This document shows, in pieces, positions 45,201-55,615 of a stretch of 64,000 bases of DNA. Position numbers and translations under genes: made by a program. The stretch covers positions 186,001 through 250,000 of the forward strand of contig JACJYH010000005.1 in the NCBI GenBank assembly GCA_020636195.1, read 5' to 3'. Position 1 is the first letter of the stretch, and each line of letters starts with the position of its first letter. Source of the stretch: Lewinellaceae bacterium (GTDB taxonomy: Bacteria; Bacteroidota; Bacteroidia; Chitinophagales; Saprospiraceae). The notes under the pieces were generated by a model. It made no database searches and was not told where the DNA came from. It was given only the letters and a program-made list of their open reading frames with translations.

Positions 45201-45911
45201 ATGAATACGATAAAATTTATAGTTGCCGCCATTATTTTCGTCAGCATATCTGCATTTATTTCTGCACCAAGTATTAGTCTTAGTCCTCAAGAGCAGGAAG
45301 GATTGATCAAAATGCGAGAGGAAGAGAAACTTGCCCATGATGTATATAAGGCCATGATCGAAAAATGGGATCATCAGGTGTTTAAAAACATTTCCCAAAG
45401 CGAAGCAAGGCACACCGAGATGGTTAAAAATTTATTAGCAAAATATAATCTCGAAGACCCATATGTGGAAGGTGTAGGCAAATTTCAAAACACTGAATTG
45501 CAGACTCTTTATAATCAGTTGGTTGCAAAAGGAAGTCAATCTCTACAAGATGCTTTTGAAGTGGGAGCGACCATTGAAGATTTAGACATTGCCGATCTTG
45601 ATCAATTATTGTCTCAAACAGAACAAAAAGATTTGGTGGAAGTGTACACCGCCTTGAGAGCGGGATCATATAACCACATGAATGCATTCATAAGACAATT
45701 ATCCAAATATGATGTCACCTATCAACCAAAATATATGTCTGAATCCTCATTTTTGGAAGTACAATCAAATAATTCTGAAAAAGGGAATCATTCATGCAGT
45801 GGGTCGCAAAATCAACACAAATGTGGTCAAAAAGGTGGATGTAAGTCATCAACCAAGGCTTGCGCAGGCAAAGGTTCCGGAGGAAAATGTCATTCAGAAA
45901 AATCAAAATAA
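45201..45911 (+). CDS. Exported DUF2202 protein with Cys-rich tail
   Basis: 236 residues with a signal peptide ('FIVAAIIFVSISAFISA'). The DUF2202 core, a ferritin-like four-helix domain, is shown by 'REEEKLAHDVYKAM', 'SEARHTEMVKNLL', 'GATIEDLDIADLDQLL' and 'GSYNHMNAFIRQL', which contain the conserved Glu and His expected of a metal site. A low-complexity tail from about residue 190 has five Cys and many His/Lys/Gly, which could bind metal. It is followed after 39 bases by a paralogue. Enzymatic role unknown. Confidence 0.85.
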   Translation: MNTIKFIVAAIIFVSISAFISAPSISLSPQEQEGLIKMREEEKLAHDVYKAMIEKWDHQVFKNISQSEARHTEMVKNLLAKYNLEDPYVEGVGKFQNTELQTLYNQLVAKGSQSLQDAFEVGATIEDLDIADLDQLLSQTEQKDLVEVYTALRAGSYNHMNAFIRQLSKYDVTYQPKYMSESSFLEVQSNNSEKGNHSCSGSQNQHKCGQKGGCKSSTKACAGKGSGGKCHSEKSK

Positions 45912-45950
45912 GTCACAATAAATATCTTATAATCTTTAAAATTAAATAAA

Positions 45951-46553
45951 ATGAGAACATCAATTCTTTTTAGCTTAACATTCTTATTCCTTCTGTCTTG
46001 TAATAAAGATGAAAATAAAAATGATAATGTCACCATCAATGACGACGACAAGCAAGGTCTAATCTATACCCGACAAGAAGAGAAGTTGGCCTATGATGTC
46101 TATCGCTATGCATTTGATAAATATGGTTTATCGATTTTTGACAACATTTCCAACAGCGAGTCCACTCACCAATCAAAAGTAATTCAGCTTCTTGAGAAAT
46201 ACAATATTCCTGATCCGATTGTCAATGTGGAAAGAGGTGTTTTTGATGACACACATCTTCAAGAATTGTACATCCAATTGGTTAAAAAAGTAGATATTTC
46301 TTTGGTTGATGCGCTTGAAGTTGGTGCTACTATAGAGGATTTGGATATCTATGACATCATGGAACTCTATACTATCACCAAGAATGCAGATATTAAAAAT
46401 GTGTATGAATCATTAATCTGTGGGTCTAGAAATCACTTGAGAGGCTTTACAAGTCAACTCACAAGCAGAGACTTCAACTATAGCCCGCAATTCATCACTC
46501 CGGATTTATATCAAACTATACTGTCTGGCAGCCATGAAAATTGCGGTAATTAA
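45951..46553 (+). CDS. DUF2202 lipoprotein
   Basis: 200 residues. A lipoprotein signal ends at 'LLSCNKDE' (Cys about residue 17). The DUF2202 core repeats the features of the upstream paralogue: 'RQEEKLAYDVYRYA', 'SESTHQSKVIQLLEKY', 'GATIEDLDIYDIMEL', 'GSRNHLRGFTSQL'. It lacks the Cys-rich tail. The pair probably arose by tandem duplication, giving one soluble or tail-bound and one lipid-anchored form. A bidirectional terminator closes the unit. Confidence 0.85.
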   Translation: MRTSILFSLTFLFLLSCNKDENKNDNVTINDDDKQGLIYTRQEEKLAYDVYRYAFDKYGLSIFDNISNSESTHQSKVIQLLEKYNIPDPIVNVERGVFDDTHLQELYIQLVKKVDISLVDALEVGATIEDLDIYDIMELYTITKNADIKNVYESLICGSRNHLRGFTSQLTSRDFNYSPQFITPDLYQTILSGSHENCGN

Positions 46554-46621
46554 TTGTGTTTTATTTCAACCTTCTTTGACCTTTTACCTTTCATGTCAAA
46601 GTTTAATGAATTATTTGTGAT

Positions 46622-46656
46622 AAGAAAAAGGCGGTCTCTGAGAGATCGCCTTTTTT
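46622..46656. terminator. Bidirectional terminator between convergent genes
   Basis: An 11-bp stem (46628-46638 with 46642-46652, one G-T pair) with a three-base loop, A-rich on one side and T-rich on the other. It can terminate both the DUF2202 pair and the minus-strand protease gene. Confidence 0.9.
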
Positions 46657-46675
46657 ATTATGTCAATTTAAAATC

Positions 46676-49600
46676 TTACTTTAAAACTATAATCGATTTT
46701 TGAAAACGTTCTGAGCCACCTGCTATTTTTAAAATATATTGGCCTCCAACTACCTGAGGCTGTAGCTGCATTTGGATATTTCTATGAGAAGCATTGATCC
46801 ATTCTGTTGATTTTTGAATGGATTTTCCTAGAACATCTATTAATTCAAAAGTATATTCACCTGCGGGCATTGATCCACAATCTACATTGATTATATTTGA
46901 TGTAGGGTTAGGATATACCTTCAAACCATATATTTCTGATAGATAGTCATGAGAACTCACAATGTTGATGTTGATGGATTGTGATGATGTATCAGTGCCG
47001 CAAGCATTGTTGGCTATCAATTGCACAGTGTACATTCCGTTGCTCGAGTAGGTATGAGAAGGATTCACATCTGTGCTGGAACTTCCATCTCCGAAATGCC
47101 AAATAATATTGGATGCAAAGTGACTGCTATCTACACATGTGATGGTGGCACCTGCTGACGTCAACCCAAATCGAGATTCAGGTAAATATCCTACATTGAT
47201 GTGGTTTGTAAACGTATCCGCACCCAAAGCATTTGAAGTGATCAAAGTAATCAAATGAAGACCTCCTTCTGTAAACGTAAATTGAGGGTTTGCATCAGTG
47301 GATGTAGCAGGATCAGCACTCTCAACAGTCCAATTATAATTCTGAGCGTTGGTACTATTATTCATGATTTGTACAATTGTACCTTCGCATGGTGCTGAAT
47401 TAGAAACTGTAAATTGAGCTGTAGTATATGCATTGATGGTAATAATTTTTGAATCCATCGCTTGACCACAAAAGTTCTCGTTTGTTTGAGCAATAGTATA
47501 ATCACCATTCAGTGGCAGCGTTATCGTTGCGTTTGGTGTATTTATTTGTTGGGAGAACCCATTGGGTCCTTGGATTATGTATTGGGTTGTAGTAGCACCG
47601 ACACCTGTGTTGGCCAAAGTCAAATTATTGAGAACAATACCCGTAGAAAAATTAGCGGTAGGCAAGGTGCCTATGACGATGGCATCATTTTGCTGCACAG
47701 TGGTGCTTCCGGTACTATTGGTCACAGTCAAAGTCACATCAAAAGTGCCCGGATTTGAATAGGTTACAGTTGGATTTTGTAAGGTTGAAGTGCTTGGTGT
47801 GCCACCTTCAAATGTCCAAAGCCAAGCTGTGACGGATGGAGAATTTTGCGCTGTAAACTGGATGTTAGAAGGAGTACAACCCATATTGGTACTAAATTGT
47901 ATGGACGCAGACGGCAATAGCTGAGCGGTCACTTGCTGTGTGGAAGTTTGTGTGCCGCAACCATTTTGTGCTGTCAATACAACCGTATAGTTACCTTCAG
48001 AAGCATAGGTATGTGTGGGATTAGTTGAAGTGCTTGTGGCGCCATCACCAAAATTCCACGATAAGAGACTTCCATTCTGTATTTGAGATGTAAAATCAAA
48101 CGTCAAAGCATCGCTGATGAAATTAAAATTCACTGTAGGTGTCGTGGTTACAGAAATTAAATTATTCATTGTCAATGTATCCGCACCAAATGCATTATTT
48201 ACGATAAGTGTAACACTATAATTTCCTGTATTTAGGTAAGTGACGGATGGATTTTGTTCGGTAGAAGTACTTGGTGTTCCTCCCGGAAAACTCCACATAT
48301 AACTTGTTGGACTATTGGATGAAGTGGATGTAAACTGTACAGCATTACCATTACAAATGGATTGTTGTGACGCTGAAAATCCTGCGACAGGTGCCACACC
48401 AATAGTAAAGTTTTGGCTAGATGTCACTGTACCACAATCATTGAAGGTGGATAGCTGCACTGTGTATGTTCCATTAGTACTATAAGTATGTGAAGGATTG
48501 GTGTTTGTACTTGTACTTCCATCGCCAAAAGTCCATTCGTATGCAGTTCCATTCTGGGATGTATTGTTAAAATTAACTGTCAGTCCATTGACAGTATAAC
48601 CAAAGGAAGAAGTTGCCAATGGCAACACATGAATTAATCCATTCTGTTCATATTCACTTCCGGAGTAGCTATTATATCCTATCAAAAGAACATTGAATGT
48701 GCCTGGTGAATTATAAACTACAGTTGGATTTTGTTCAGTTGAAGTTGCCGGCGTTCCTCCTTGAAAGATCCACTCAAAACTGGTCGCATTGGTAGATGTA
48801 TTGGTAAATTGAACGGTCAACGGATTGCAGCCGCTGGTTGGTGCAGCTGTAAAGGAGATCGTAGGTGGGAATTGAATCACGACATCATATGAAATTGTGC
48901 TGGTTTCACAGGGATTAGTAACGGTCAAAGTAACGGTATAGGTACCATTGACAGCATAGGTATGTGATGGATTTGTTTCAGCACTTGTGGCTGATCCATC
49001 CCCGAAATTCCACTGAAAAGTGTAAGCTGATGAACCAATGAAAGTGAAGAACACATCATTAAACGTTGTTGAGTATGTAAAATCAGCCACGGGATTTTGT
49101 ATCACTTCAATGGTAATAGGTAAAGTGATAGAATGACTATTTGCTCCTTGAATAGCGGTCAATGTAACGTTGTATGTGCCGGATTCATCCCATTGCACAG
49201 TAGGTTCAAACTGAGTAGATGTAGCCGGAGTTCCTCCTTCAAATTCCCACATATAATCAGTCGCATTGGAAGACATATTGGTGAAAAACACATTGGCCGG
49301 AGTACAATTGTTTAATACAGTATAGCTGAAATCTGCAGTCGGCGGATTGGCAGAAACACAATTATCCAAGCAATTCAGGCTAGTATAAAAGTTTGTTATC
49401 TCATTGATAGAAGTTCCTGACCACGTATTGGTATTGCTGACCGATGGTGCCATGATACCTGTATTATGTGATGCATCAAAGTTGTGACCTATCTCATGCG
49501 CTACCATCACTCTTTTTAAATTTGCATTCGTAGAAAAGTCTTCTAACACATGATATCTAAACTGCGTGCACACAGTACCTACCCAAGCGAGCCCGATCAC

Positions 49601-50500
49601 GCCACTATTGAAATTCCGATTTGTCCAGCAGCCTCCGATATCATGAATGGTAGTGAAACCTGAAGTAGCCCAAGATGTGAAATCATCCAAGAATGCACCT
49701 GAATCAGTACTAGATGTCCATGGATCACAAGTCGAACAATTGGAAACCCATTGCTCAGAAATTTGATAGACAAATTCATCAGAAAAGTCATCATCATAGT
49801 TGGTCTGGACATTATTGACAACGCCTATATTGTGGTTTTGCACAGCAGTGACACTTCCTAGGTTTTGAACCATAGAATTGTCACTTGCTAGTGCATAACG
49901 AATATAATAACATAAGCCTGTACGACTGCCTACATGATCACCTCTATTGGTTTGTCTATAGGCATCCATTTTTTCTTTTTGCAACTCATAACCGCATTTG
50001 ACGCTGCTATCTTCGATGATATCATTCGTTGAATACATGATAAACTGGTCTTTGGCGGAAGATTTTATATAATAACTCAAGGGTTCAATATAATAAGTTG
50101 TACCTCCTGCGGAAATAAATCCGTAAATGAAGTCGCGATCAAAGGTCAAGGAAACCCTGCTAGATGAATTTCCGGATACAAATCCTTGCATGGGCAGACA
50201 GCTAGGTTTGGAGTTTTTAACCTGCAAGCCATCTTCATTTTGGATGGACAACTTATAGTCATCCGCGATGATATTGGATGGTGTTAGATCTAACTTCCAT
50301 GTGACGTCATCGCTGACATGTAGTGTATATTCATTTGTTCTCGTAGAATGTCGAATTATCTCATCATACACCAATTGGGTATTGGCAGTGATGATGTCAA
50401 AATTTTTAAATTTGGTTTGTAAAATGGATTGGTTGGTATTCTGGGCCATTGCTACAGTTGCGAAAAAAGAGCAAATGATGAATCCTAAAAATCGAAACAT
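46676..50500 (-). CDS. Secreted reprolysin-like metalloprotease with PKD repeats and T9SS signal
   Basis: 1,274 residues. A signal peptide (cleavage near 'AMAQ', residue 20) and a propeptide-like region precede the zinc motif HEIGHNFDASH (residues 335-345), with a Met-turn 'TGIM' following. The canonical Gly of HExxHxxGxxH is replaced by Asp (342). From residue 390 onward about ten PKD-like domains occur, with motifs such as 'WNFGDGSATSAETNPSHTY' in alternate ones. A T9SS C-terminal domain begins 'GLKVYPNPTSN'. I infer an M12-like protease exported and anchored by T9SS, perhaps for polymer or protein degradation. Confidence 0.9.
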   Translation of the reverse strand: MFRFLGFIICSFFATVAMAQNTNQSILQTKFKNFDIITANTQLVYDEIIRHSTRTNEYTLHVSDDVTWKLDLTPSNIIADDYKLSIQNEDGLQVKNSKPSCLPMQGFVSGNSSSRVSLTFDRDFIYGFISAGGTTYYIEPLSYYIKSSAKDQFIMYSTNDIIEDSSVKCGYELQKEKMDAYRQTNRGDHVGSRTGLCYYIRYALASDNSMVQNLGSVTAVQNHNIGVVNNVQTNYDDDFSDEFVYQISEQWVSNCSTCDPWTSSTDSGAFLDDFTSWATSGFTTIHDIGGCWTNRNFNSGVIGLAWVGTVCTQFRYHVLEDFSTNANLKRVMVAHEIGHNFDASHNTGIMAPSVSNTNTWSGTSINEITNFYTSLNCLDNCVSANPPTADFSYTVLNNCTPANVFFTNMSSNATDYMWEFEGGTPATSTQFEPTVQWDESGTYNVTLTAIQGANSHSITLPITIEVIQNPVADFTYSTTFNDVFFTFIGSSAYTFQWNFGDGSATSAETNPSHTYAVNGTYTVTLTVTNPCETSTISYDVVIQFPPTISFTAAPTSGCNPLTVQFTNTSTNATSFEWIFQGGTPATSTEQNPTVVYNSPGTFNVLLIGYNSYSGSEYEQNGLIHVLPLATSSFGYTVNGLTVNFNNTSQNGTAYEWTFGDGSTSTNTNPSHTYSTNGTYTVQLSTFNDCGTVTSSQNFTIGVAPVAGFSASQQSICNGNAVQFTSTSSNSPTSYMWSFPGGTPSTSTEQNPSVTYLNTGNYSVTLIVNNAFGADTLTMNNLISVTTTPTVNFNFISDALTFDFTSQIQNGSLLSWNFGDGATSTSTNPTHTYASEGNYTVVLTAQNGCGTQTSTQQVTAQLLPSASIQFSTNMGCTPSNIQFTAQNSPSVTAWLWTFEGGTPSTSTLQNPTVTYSNPGTFDVTLTVTNSTGSTTVQQNDAIVIGTLPTANFSTGIVLNNLTLANTGVGATTTQYIIQGPNGFSQQINTPNATITLPLNGDYTIAQTNENFCGQAMDSKIITINAYTTAQFTVSNSAPCEGTIVQIMNNSTNAQNYNWTVESADPATSTDANPQFTFTEGGLHLITLITSNALGADTFTNHINVGYLPESRFGLTSAGATITCVDSSHFASNIIWHFGDGSSSTDVNPSHTYSSNGMYTVQLIANNACGTDTSSQSININIVSSHDYLSEIYGLKVYPNPTSNIINVDCGSMPAGEYTFELIDVLGKSIQKSTEWINASHRNIQMQLQPQVVGGQYILKIAGGSERFQKSIIVLK

Positions 50501-50689
50501 AAATGTGCCAATTAGATTTTAGTAAAATAATGTTGCAAAGAAACATAATTTTAAAAATATAGTTGGAAAATTTTGTTAAATGATAATAGACTTAATAAAA
50601 ATTTGTCAATAAATGGCAAAACTTATGCACTAATTTGATATTGTGTACATTTTTAGAATACAATCAATGTTTAAATGAATTGTCCATTT

Positions 50690-53137
50690 TTAATTTGGAT
50701 CAATATCAATGATGATTCTAGCTGATTTGGTATTGGGAAATCCTTTGATATAATGGACAGCTTCAGTTAAAATGAATCGAATTTTTAAGGAAACTTTGAC
50801 ATCTTTTTCCATTTTTATCATCAATGATTGGATATACAGCCCTCTTAACCTTTCGATATTAGGTGGTGCGGGGCCCACACATCTATTGCCAATGCGAGCA
50901 TGAAGAAATTTTGCCATGAGGTTAGCTGCTTCGAACGCTATCTCCTTATACTTATGATGTATCTCTATGTGTATGAGTCTGTAGAGAGGAGGATAAATAA
51001 ACTTTGCACGCTCTGTCATCTCCCTAGTGTAAAATTTATTGTAATCTTGATGAATGGTTTCTAAAATGATAGGATGATCGGGACTGTATGTTTGGAAGAT
51101 GACAGTGCTTTCTGACCCTCTTCTCCCTGCTCTCCCTGCTACTTGTGTCAATAATTGATATGCTCTTTCATTGGCTCTGAAATCCGGAAATCTGAAGAGG
51201 CTATCTGCATTGAGAACGGCAACCAAACCAATATTGTCAAAATCGATTCCCTTTGTAATCATTTGCGTACCTATCAATATTTGGATGCGTCTTTCTTCAA
51301 AGTCATATAGTATTTTTTCAAACTGTATTTTGGTTTTTGCAGTATCTAAATCGATTCTGCCTGCCTGCGCATCATGAAAATGGTGCTTGATGGCTTCCTC
51401 TATGCGCTCAGTTCCAAACCCTTGTTCTATCAATTCTGATGTACCACATGCAGGGCAGTCATTTGGAATTTTTGATCTCAAATTGCAGTAATGACATCTC
51501 AGCTCGCGGATGGTTTTATGTAAGGTGAGGTGCACATCACAGTTAGAACATTCTGCGCGCCATCCACACACAGGGCAATGTAAGCTAGGAGCATATCCTC
51601 TTCTGTTTTGGAAGATCAGTATTTGTTTATCTTTTTCTAGTGTAGATTTCATCTCTTCCAGAAGTTGCCCACTAAACAATCCATCAAACCTTTTATCCTT
51701 ATATTCTTTGCGTAGATCGATAATTTTTATGGTAGGCATGGTAGCTTCACCGTATCTTTGATCGAGGGTAAATAGGGAGTATTTGTTTGATTTTGCATTA
51801 AACATAGACTCAATACTCGGCGTGGCACTTCCTAGTAGCACATGGCTTTTGTGCAACTTCGCTAAGTACATGGCTGCGTCTCTGGCATGGTAACGAGGTG
51901 CCGGTTCCATTTGCTTATAAGATGGATCGTGCTCTTCATCGATCACAACTAAACCGAGATGGATAAATGGTAGAAAAATGCTGGACCTCGCACCTACCAC
52001 AATTTTTGCTCCTGCTAAAACAGCATTCCATATTTCAACCCTTTCTTGATTGTTCATCCTGGAGTGGTAAACTAGGATGTCCGTCTGGAACAATTGTTTT
52101 AGCCGATCCACGATATGGTTGGTCAGAGCTATCTCAGGTAATAGATACAAGACTTGTTGTTGTAATTCCAGCGTTTTTTTGATTACTTCTGCATACACTC
52201 TTGTTTTTCCACTTCCGGTAACTCCATGAATCAAACAAGGTTTTTGCTCTGAAAATGAATCATAAATATGGCTGATGGCGTTGGTTTGAAGCTCTGTCAA
52301 TTGCGGCATTTCTTCTTGCTCAGATATGTCATTCTGTGAAATTCGAGATACTTGTTTTTTCTCCAAGTAGAAAATGCCCTTTTGCACCATAGCCTTTATG
52401 GTAGATGCATCCGTTTTTGTCAATTCATTAAGATGTGACATTTTGATGTCCGCAATTTTTCTAGATATCTGAACAAATGCCAATAGTGTATCGGTTTGTT
52501 TTTTGCTTTTTTCTACCAATGCAAAAGCCGCAGAAAGATTAGGGTCTTTTTTGTGTTCCGGGTCTAATTTTATAAAAGTTTCAAATTTGGGTTTGAATTT
52601 CTCCACCAATTCTTCTTTGATGGAAATGATTTGAGCATCCAATAGTTTTTTTAATACGGGATATACAGATTTCTTTTGTAGGATGTCTTGGATCTGCCCA
52701 ATTGTGAGTTCGTTTCTTATGGATACAGCATCTGCAACGAGAAATTCGTCATCGTTGAGTTCAAAGCTTTCCCATGGTACACTTGGGTTGATGATGATTT
52801 TTGTTTCGCTTTCTAGTTTTAGTCCTGATGGCATCGCATTATTCATGATCTCACCAACGGAGCAAAAGTAATAGTCGGCCATCCATTGCCAAAACTTCAG
52901 TTGGATTGGTGTCACCAAAGGCAACTGATCTATGACGGAAAGAATGGGTTTTGTTTTTGTAGGCGCTTTATCTGTGATATTCATCACGATGCCCGAATAC
53001 AATTTATTTCTCAAGGGCACTTCTACCCGCAATCCCGGATACACACTGCTTTCTAAGTGTGTAGGAATTTCATAGCTATATACCTCTGGCAAGGCCAAAG
53101 GAAGGATAACTTCCGCAAATTTTTGAGATAATGCCAT
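50690..53137 (-). CDS. priA: Primosomal protein N' (PriA helicase)
   Basis: 815 residues. Walker A 'GVTGSGKT', the DEAH-type box 'DEEHD', the eight-Cys zinc-binding segment from 'CPVCGWRAECSNCD' to 'CPACG', and helicase motifs 'GTQMITKGIDFDNIGLV' and 'QVAGRAGRRG' are all present. PriA is a 3'-5' helicase that reloads the replicative helicase at stalled forks. It starts only two bases after the M14 peptidase stop, so it is the last gene of a rhomboid - M14 - priA operon. Confidence 0.96.
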   Translation of the reverse strand: MALSQKFAEVILPLALPEVYSYEIPTHLESSVYPGLRVEVPLRNKLYSGIVMNITDKAPTKTKPILSVIDQLPLVTPIQLKFWQWMADYYFCSVGEIMNNAMPSGLKLESETKIIINPSVPWESFELNDDEFLVADAVSIRNELTIGQIQDILQKKSVYPVLKKLLDAQIISIKEELVEKFKPKFETFIKLDPEHKKDPNLSAAFALVEKSKKQTDTLLAFVQISRKIADIKMSHLNELTKTDASTIKAMVQKGIFYLEKKQVSRISQNDISEQEEMPQLTELQTNAISHIYDSFSEQKPCLIHGVTGSGKTRVYAEVIKKTLELQQQVLYLLPEIALTNHIVDRLKQLFQTDILVYHSRMNNQERVEIWNAVLAGAKIVVGARSSIFLPFIHLGLVVIDEEHDPSYKQMEPAPRYHARDAAMYLAKLHKSHVLLGSATPSIESMFNAKSNKYSLFTLDQRYGEATMPTIKIIDLRKEYKDKRFDGLFSGQLLEEMKSTLEKDKQILIFQNRRGYAPSLHCPVCGWRAECSNCDVHLTLHKTIRELRCHYCNLRSKIPNDCPACGTSELIEQGFGTERIEEAIKHHFHDAQAGRIDLDTAKTKIQFEKILYDFEERRIQILIGTQMITKGIDFDNIGLVAVLNADSLFRFPDFRANERAYQLLTQVAGRAGRRGSESTVIFQTYSPDHPIILETIHQDYNKFYTREMTERAKFIYPPLYRLIHIEIHHKYKEIAFEAANLMAKFLHARIGNRCVGPAPPNIERLRGLYIQSLMIKMEKDVKVSLKIRFILTEAVHYIKGFPNTKSARIIIDIDPN

Positions 53138-53139
53138 GA

Positions 53140-54894
53140 TTATGGATACTCTATTCTTCCTATGGGATATAATCGAAATGTCGGTTCGAAATAGGGAGAG
53201 TTTTTATATACAATAGACAGAAGCTCATAATTGTTTATATCGGGATTTTCTTTTTTCTTATCCTCTATCTGTTGTTTCAGTTCAGGGTGATGCGTAAGGT
53301 ATTGTGTTGCATACGCATCAAACACATATTCTGAAAAATATTCTTTTTGGTTTAAAATCCCATCAAAAAAATTCCAACAAAACCAGCTATCACTCGCTGT
53401 GGGTTCCAAGGCTTGGATGATGTAGTGGACGGCAGCGTTTGACGTGGATACCAAGGCATCACCTGCGTACCATTTTTTGGTCATGGTGAGTGTGTCACAC
53501 ACCACCTGAGTATGCACATAATGGCTTTCGTAGGGATATGAGGATGTTTGTATATCTTTAATCCTATACATGGTTGTCGTCAATGTAGTGTCTTTATCCA
53601 GAAGGGAGATAGGTGCACCATTAATTTTCAAAAGTTCTATGACTTTTTCATAAGCTGATGGGACAATATAGTATTGAGGTAACGTGGTGAAGGCAATGGG
53701 CTTAAAACGATTGAAGTATGGTATATTTCTATTGTACGGTGCCTTTGTATCATATTTCCTTATCGGCAATCCCGTCACGAAACTGGTATCCATAAATTCT
53801 TTATAACCAAGAAAATACAGAGAATCCGCCACAGATTGGTCCAATTGAAATGAAATGGGCAATGTTTTGGAAGTTTCGCTGATAGCTTTGGCCTTCACTC
53901 TACTTTCCTTAATTTGCTGATGAAACGAGTAGGTAAAGTTGATCAAATGCTGGATAAAATCTAATGTAGATTGTACGCGATTCTTGTAAGGTTTCAGCAT
54001 ATGTGTTTCAGTCATAAACCCATACGTGTGGTGCAATGCTGCGTAGCCTGTGGAATATCTTGGTAAATCTATGAACCCTTCAATCCCTTTTGAAAGTCCA
54101 TGTTCGCTATTGACGTATGGAATCATTGGCCATTTAGATTTAGCCATTGTATCATAGAGATAGGGTAAAAATTTTTCATTGAGGAAATCAGACATCGGCT
54201 GTTCCAATTTTTGTGGGTGTGTGGCGATCAACGTCATCGTATAGGCGTAATCGGCTCCGTCACTGGTGTGCGTATCCAGAAAAACGTCAGGGTCCCAAGC
54301 ACTAAATACTGTATTGAAAGCGATAGCGTTTTTACTATCGCACTTCATGAAGTCCCTGTTCAAGTCAAGGTTTTTTGCATTTCCTCTAAAACCGCACTCA
54401 GCGGGGCCATTTTGATTGGCACGTGTGTGGGCGCGTCTATTGAGCATGCCACCCACATTGTACACAGGGATGATGACGATGGTGATTTTATCTAGAATTT
54501 CATTGATATTCTTTTGTGACAATAAGGTTTTTACCAAAAGTTGGCACGCATCGATCCCGTCAGGTTCGCCCGGATGGATGCCATTATTGATGAAGATGAC
54601 GGTTTTTTTTGCCGCTTTGGACTTTTCAGGTGTGAAGTCATCATTTCCTGCCAAAATGAACGTGTGGAGCGGTTTTCCGATATCAGTTTTCCCTGAAATT
54701 TGAAGTGATGCCTGCGGCCAATCATTGGCTACCTGCGTGTAAAATTCTATGAGCTCATCATACGTGCTTGTGGTATTGTCATCAGATTCAAACGGAATCA
54801 TTGGAAGGGTTTGTCCTTCACCATGACCATAAAACAAGACAAGCAATACAATGAAACACCCAATATTATTCCACTTCTTGGTGATCACTTTCAT
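53140..54894 (-). CDS. Exported M14-family zinc carboxypeptidase
   Basis: 584 residues with a signal peptide ('GCFIVLLVLFYG', cleavage near 'GEGQ'). The zinc motif HxxE is H107-E110 in 'NNGIHPGEPDG', followed by 'NLDLNRDFMKCDS' and a later His in 'FLDTHTSDGADYAY', which supply substrate- and metal-binding residues. The C-terminal half (after 350) is family-specific and not recognised further. It probably trims peptides in the periplasm or outside. The start overlaps the rhomboid gene by 29 bases. Confidence 0.88.
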   Translation of the reverse strand: MKVITKKWNNIGCFIVLLVLFYGHGEGQTLPMIPFESDDNTTSTYDELIEFYTQVANDWPQASLQISGKTDIGKPLHTFILAGNDDFTPEKSKAAKKTVIFINNGIHPGEPDGIDACQLLVKTLLSQKNINEILDKITIVIIPVYNVGGMLNRRAHTRANQNGPAECGFRGNAKNLDLNRDFMKCDSKNAIAFNTVFSAWDPDVFLDTHTSDGADYAYTMTLIATHPQKLEQPMSDFLNEKFLPYLYDTMAKSKWPMIPYVNSEHGLSKGIEGFIDLPRYSTGYAALHHTYGFMTETHMLKPYKNRVQSTLDFIQHLINFTYSFHQQIKESRVKAKAISETSKTLPISFQLDQSVADSLYFLGYKEFMDTSFVTGLPIRKYDTKAPYNRNIPYFNRFKPIAFTTLPQYYIVPSAYEKVIELLKINGAPISLLDKDTTLTTTMYRIKDIQTSSYPYESHYVHTQVVCDTLTMTKKWYAGDALVSTSNAAVHYIIQALEPTASDSWFCWNFFDGILNQKEYFSEYVFDAYATQYLTHHPELKQQIEDKKKENPDINNYELLSIVYKNSPYFEPTFRLYPIGRIEYP

Positions 54895-55615
54895 CGAATT
54901 GTATAATGTGTTTGAAATATATTGCGGCGATCAAACCAAAGACAAATCCACCTATGTGTGCCCACCAAGCAGTGCTATCGCTTGCGGTATTTTTCACTCC
55001 AAAGGATCCGATACCATAAAACATTTGTTGCACAAACCATATGCCTAGGAAAAGTATGGCGGGCATGTAGAAGGATCTGAATAGGATAAGGATGATGACC
55101 TTTATTTGTGATTTTGGAAAAATATACAAATAGGCACCCATCACTGCAGCGATGGCGCCACTAGCTCCCAATGAAGGTACCACAGCAGAAGGTGGAGAAT
55201 AATTGTCTAAACAAGGTTGTGATAAAGAGCATGGAAAACACATGATGTCAGCGTAGCTCACCGAGGCAGTACTGAAATATATATGCGCAAAAGATGCAGC
55301 CAGCCCACCAAGAATATAGAATATCAGAAATCGGACACTTCCTATTTTTGCTTCGATATTATCACCAAAAACCCATAAAAATAGCATGTTGCCAATCAGG
55401 TGCATCCACGAACCATGCAAAAACATGCTGGTGATCAAGGTGATATAATCTCGGCCACTGACGATGTTCGCAGGAATGGTGGAATACGCACAGATGAGAT
55501 TGCCTTCTGTGGATACTTGAATCAAAAAGACGATCACGTTGATGGCGATCAAACTATAGCTCACTATTGGTTTATAACCACCTTGTACTTGAGTGTCACC
55601 TATTGGAAAAAACAT
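54866..55615 (-). CDS. Rhomboid-family intramembrane serine protease
   Basis: 249 residues with about six helices. The catalytic dyad is visible as S152 in 'GASGA' and H220 in 'WWAHIGGFVFG', and the first-helix signature 'HGSWMHLIGNMLFLW' (residues 67-81) is complete. A Cys-containing insert (residues 118-145) with 'MCFPCSLSQPC' lies in a loop and is common in this Bacteroidota group. It cleaves single-pass membrane proteins within the bilayer; substrates are unknown. First gene of the operon with M14 peptidase and priA. Confidence 0.92.
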   Translation of the reverse strand: MFFPIGDTQVQGGYKPIVSYSLIAINVIVFLIQVSTEGNLICAYSTIPANIVSGRDYITLITSMFLHGSWMHLIGNMLFLWVFGDNIEAKIGSVRFLIFYILGGLAASFAHIYFSTASVSYADIMCFPCSLSQPCLDNYSPPSAVVPSLGASGAIAAVMGAYLYIFPKSQIKVIILILFRSFYMPAILFLGIWFVQQMFYGIGSFGVKNTASDSTAWWAHIGGFVFGLIAAIYFKHIIQFDESDHQEVE

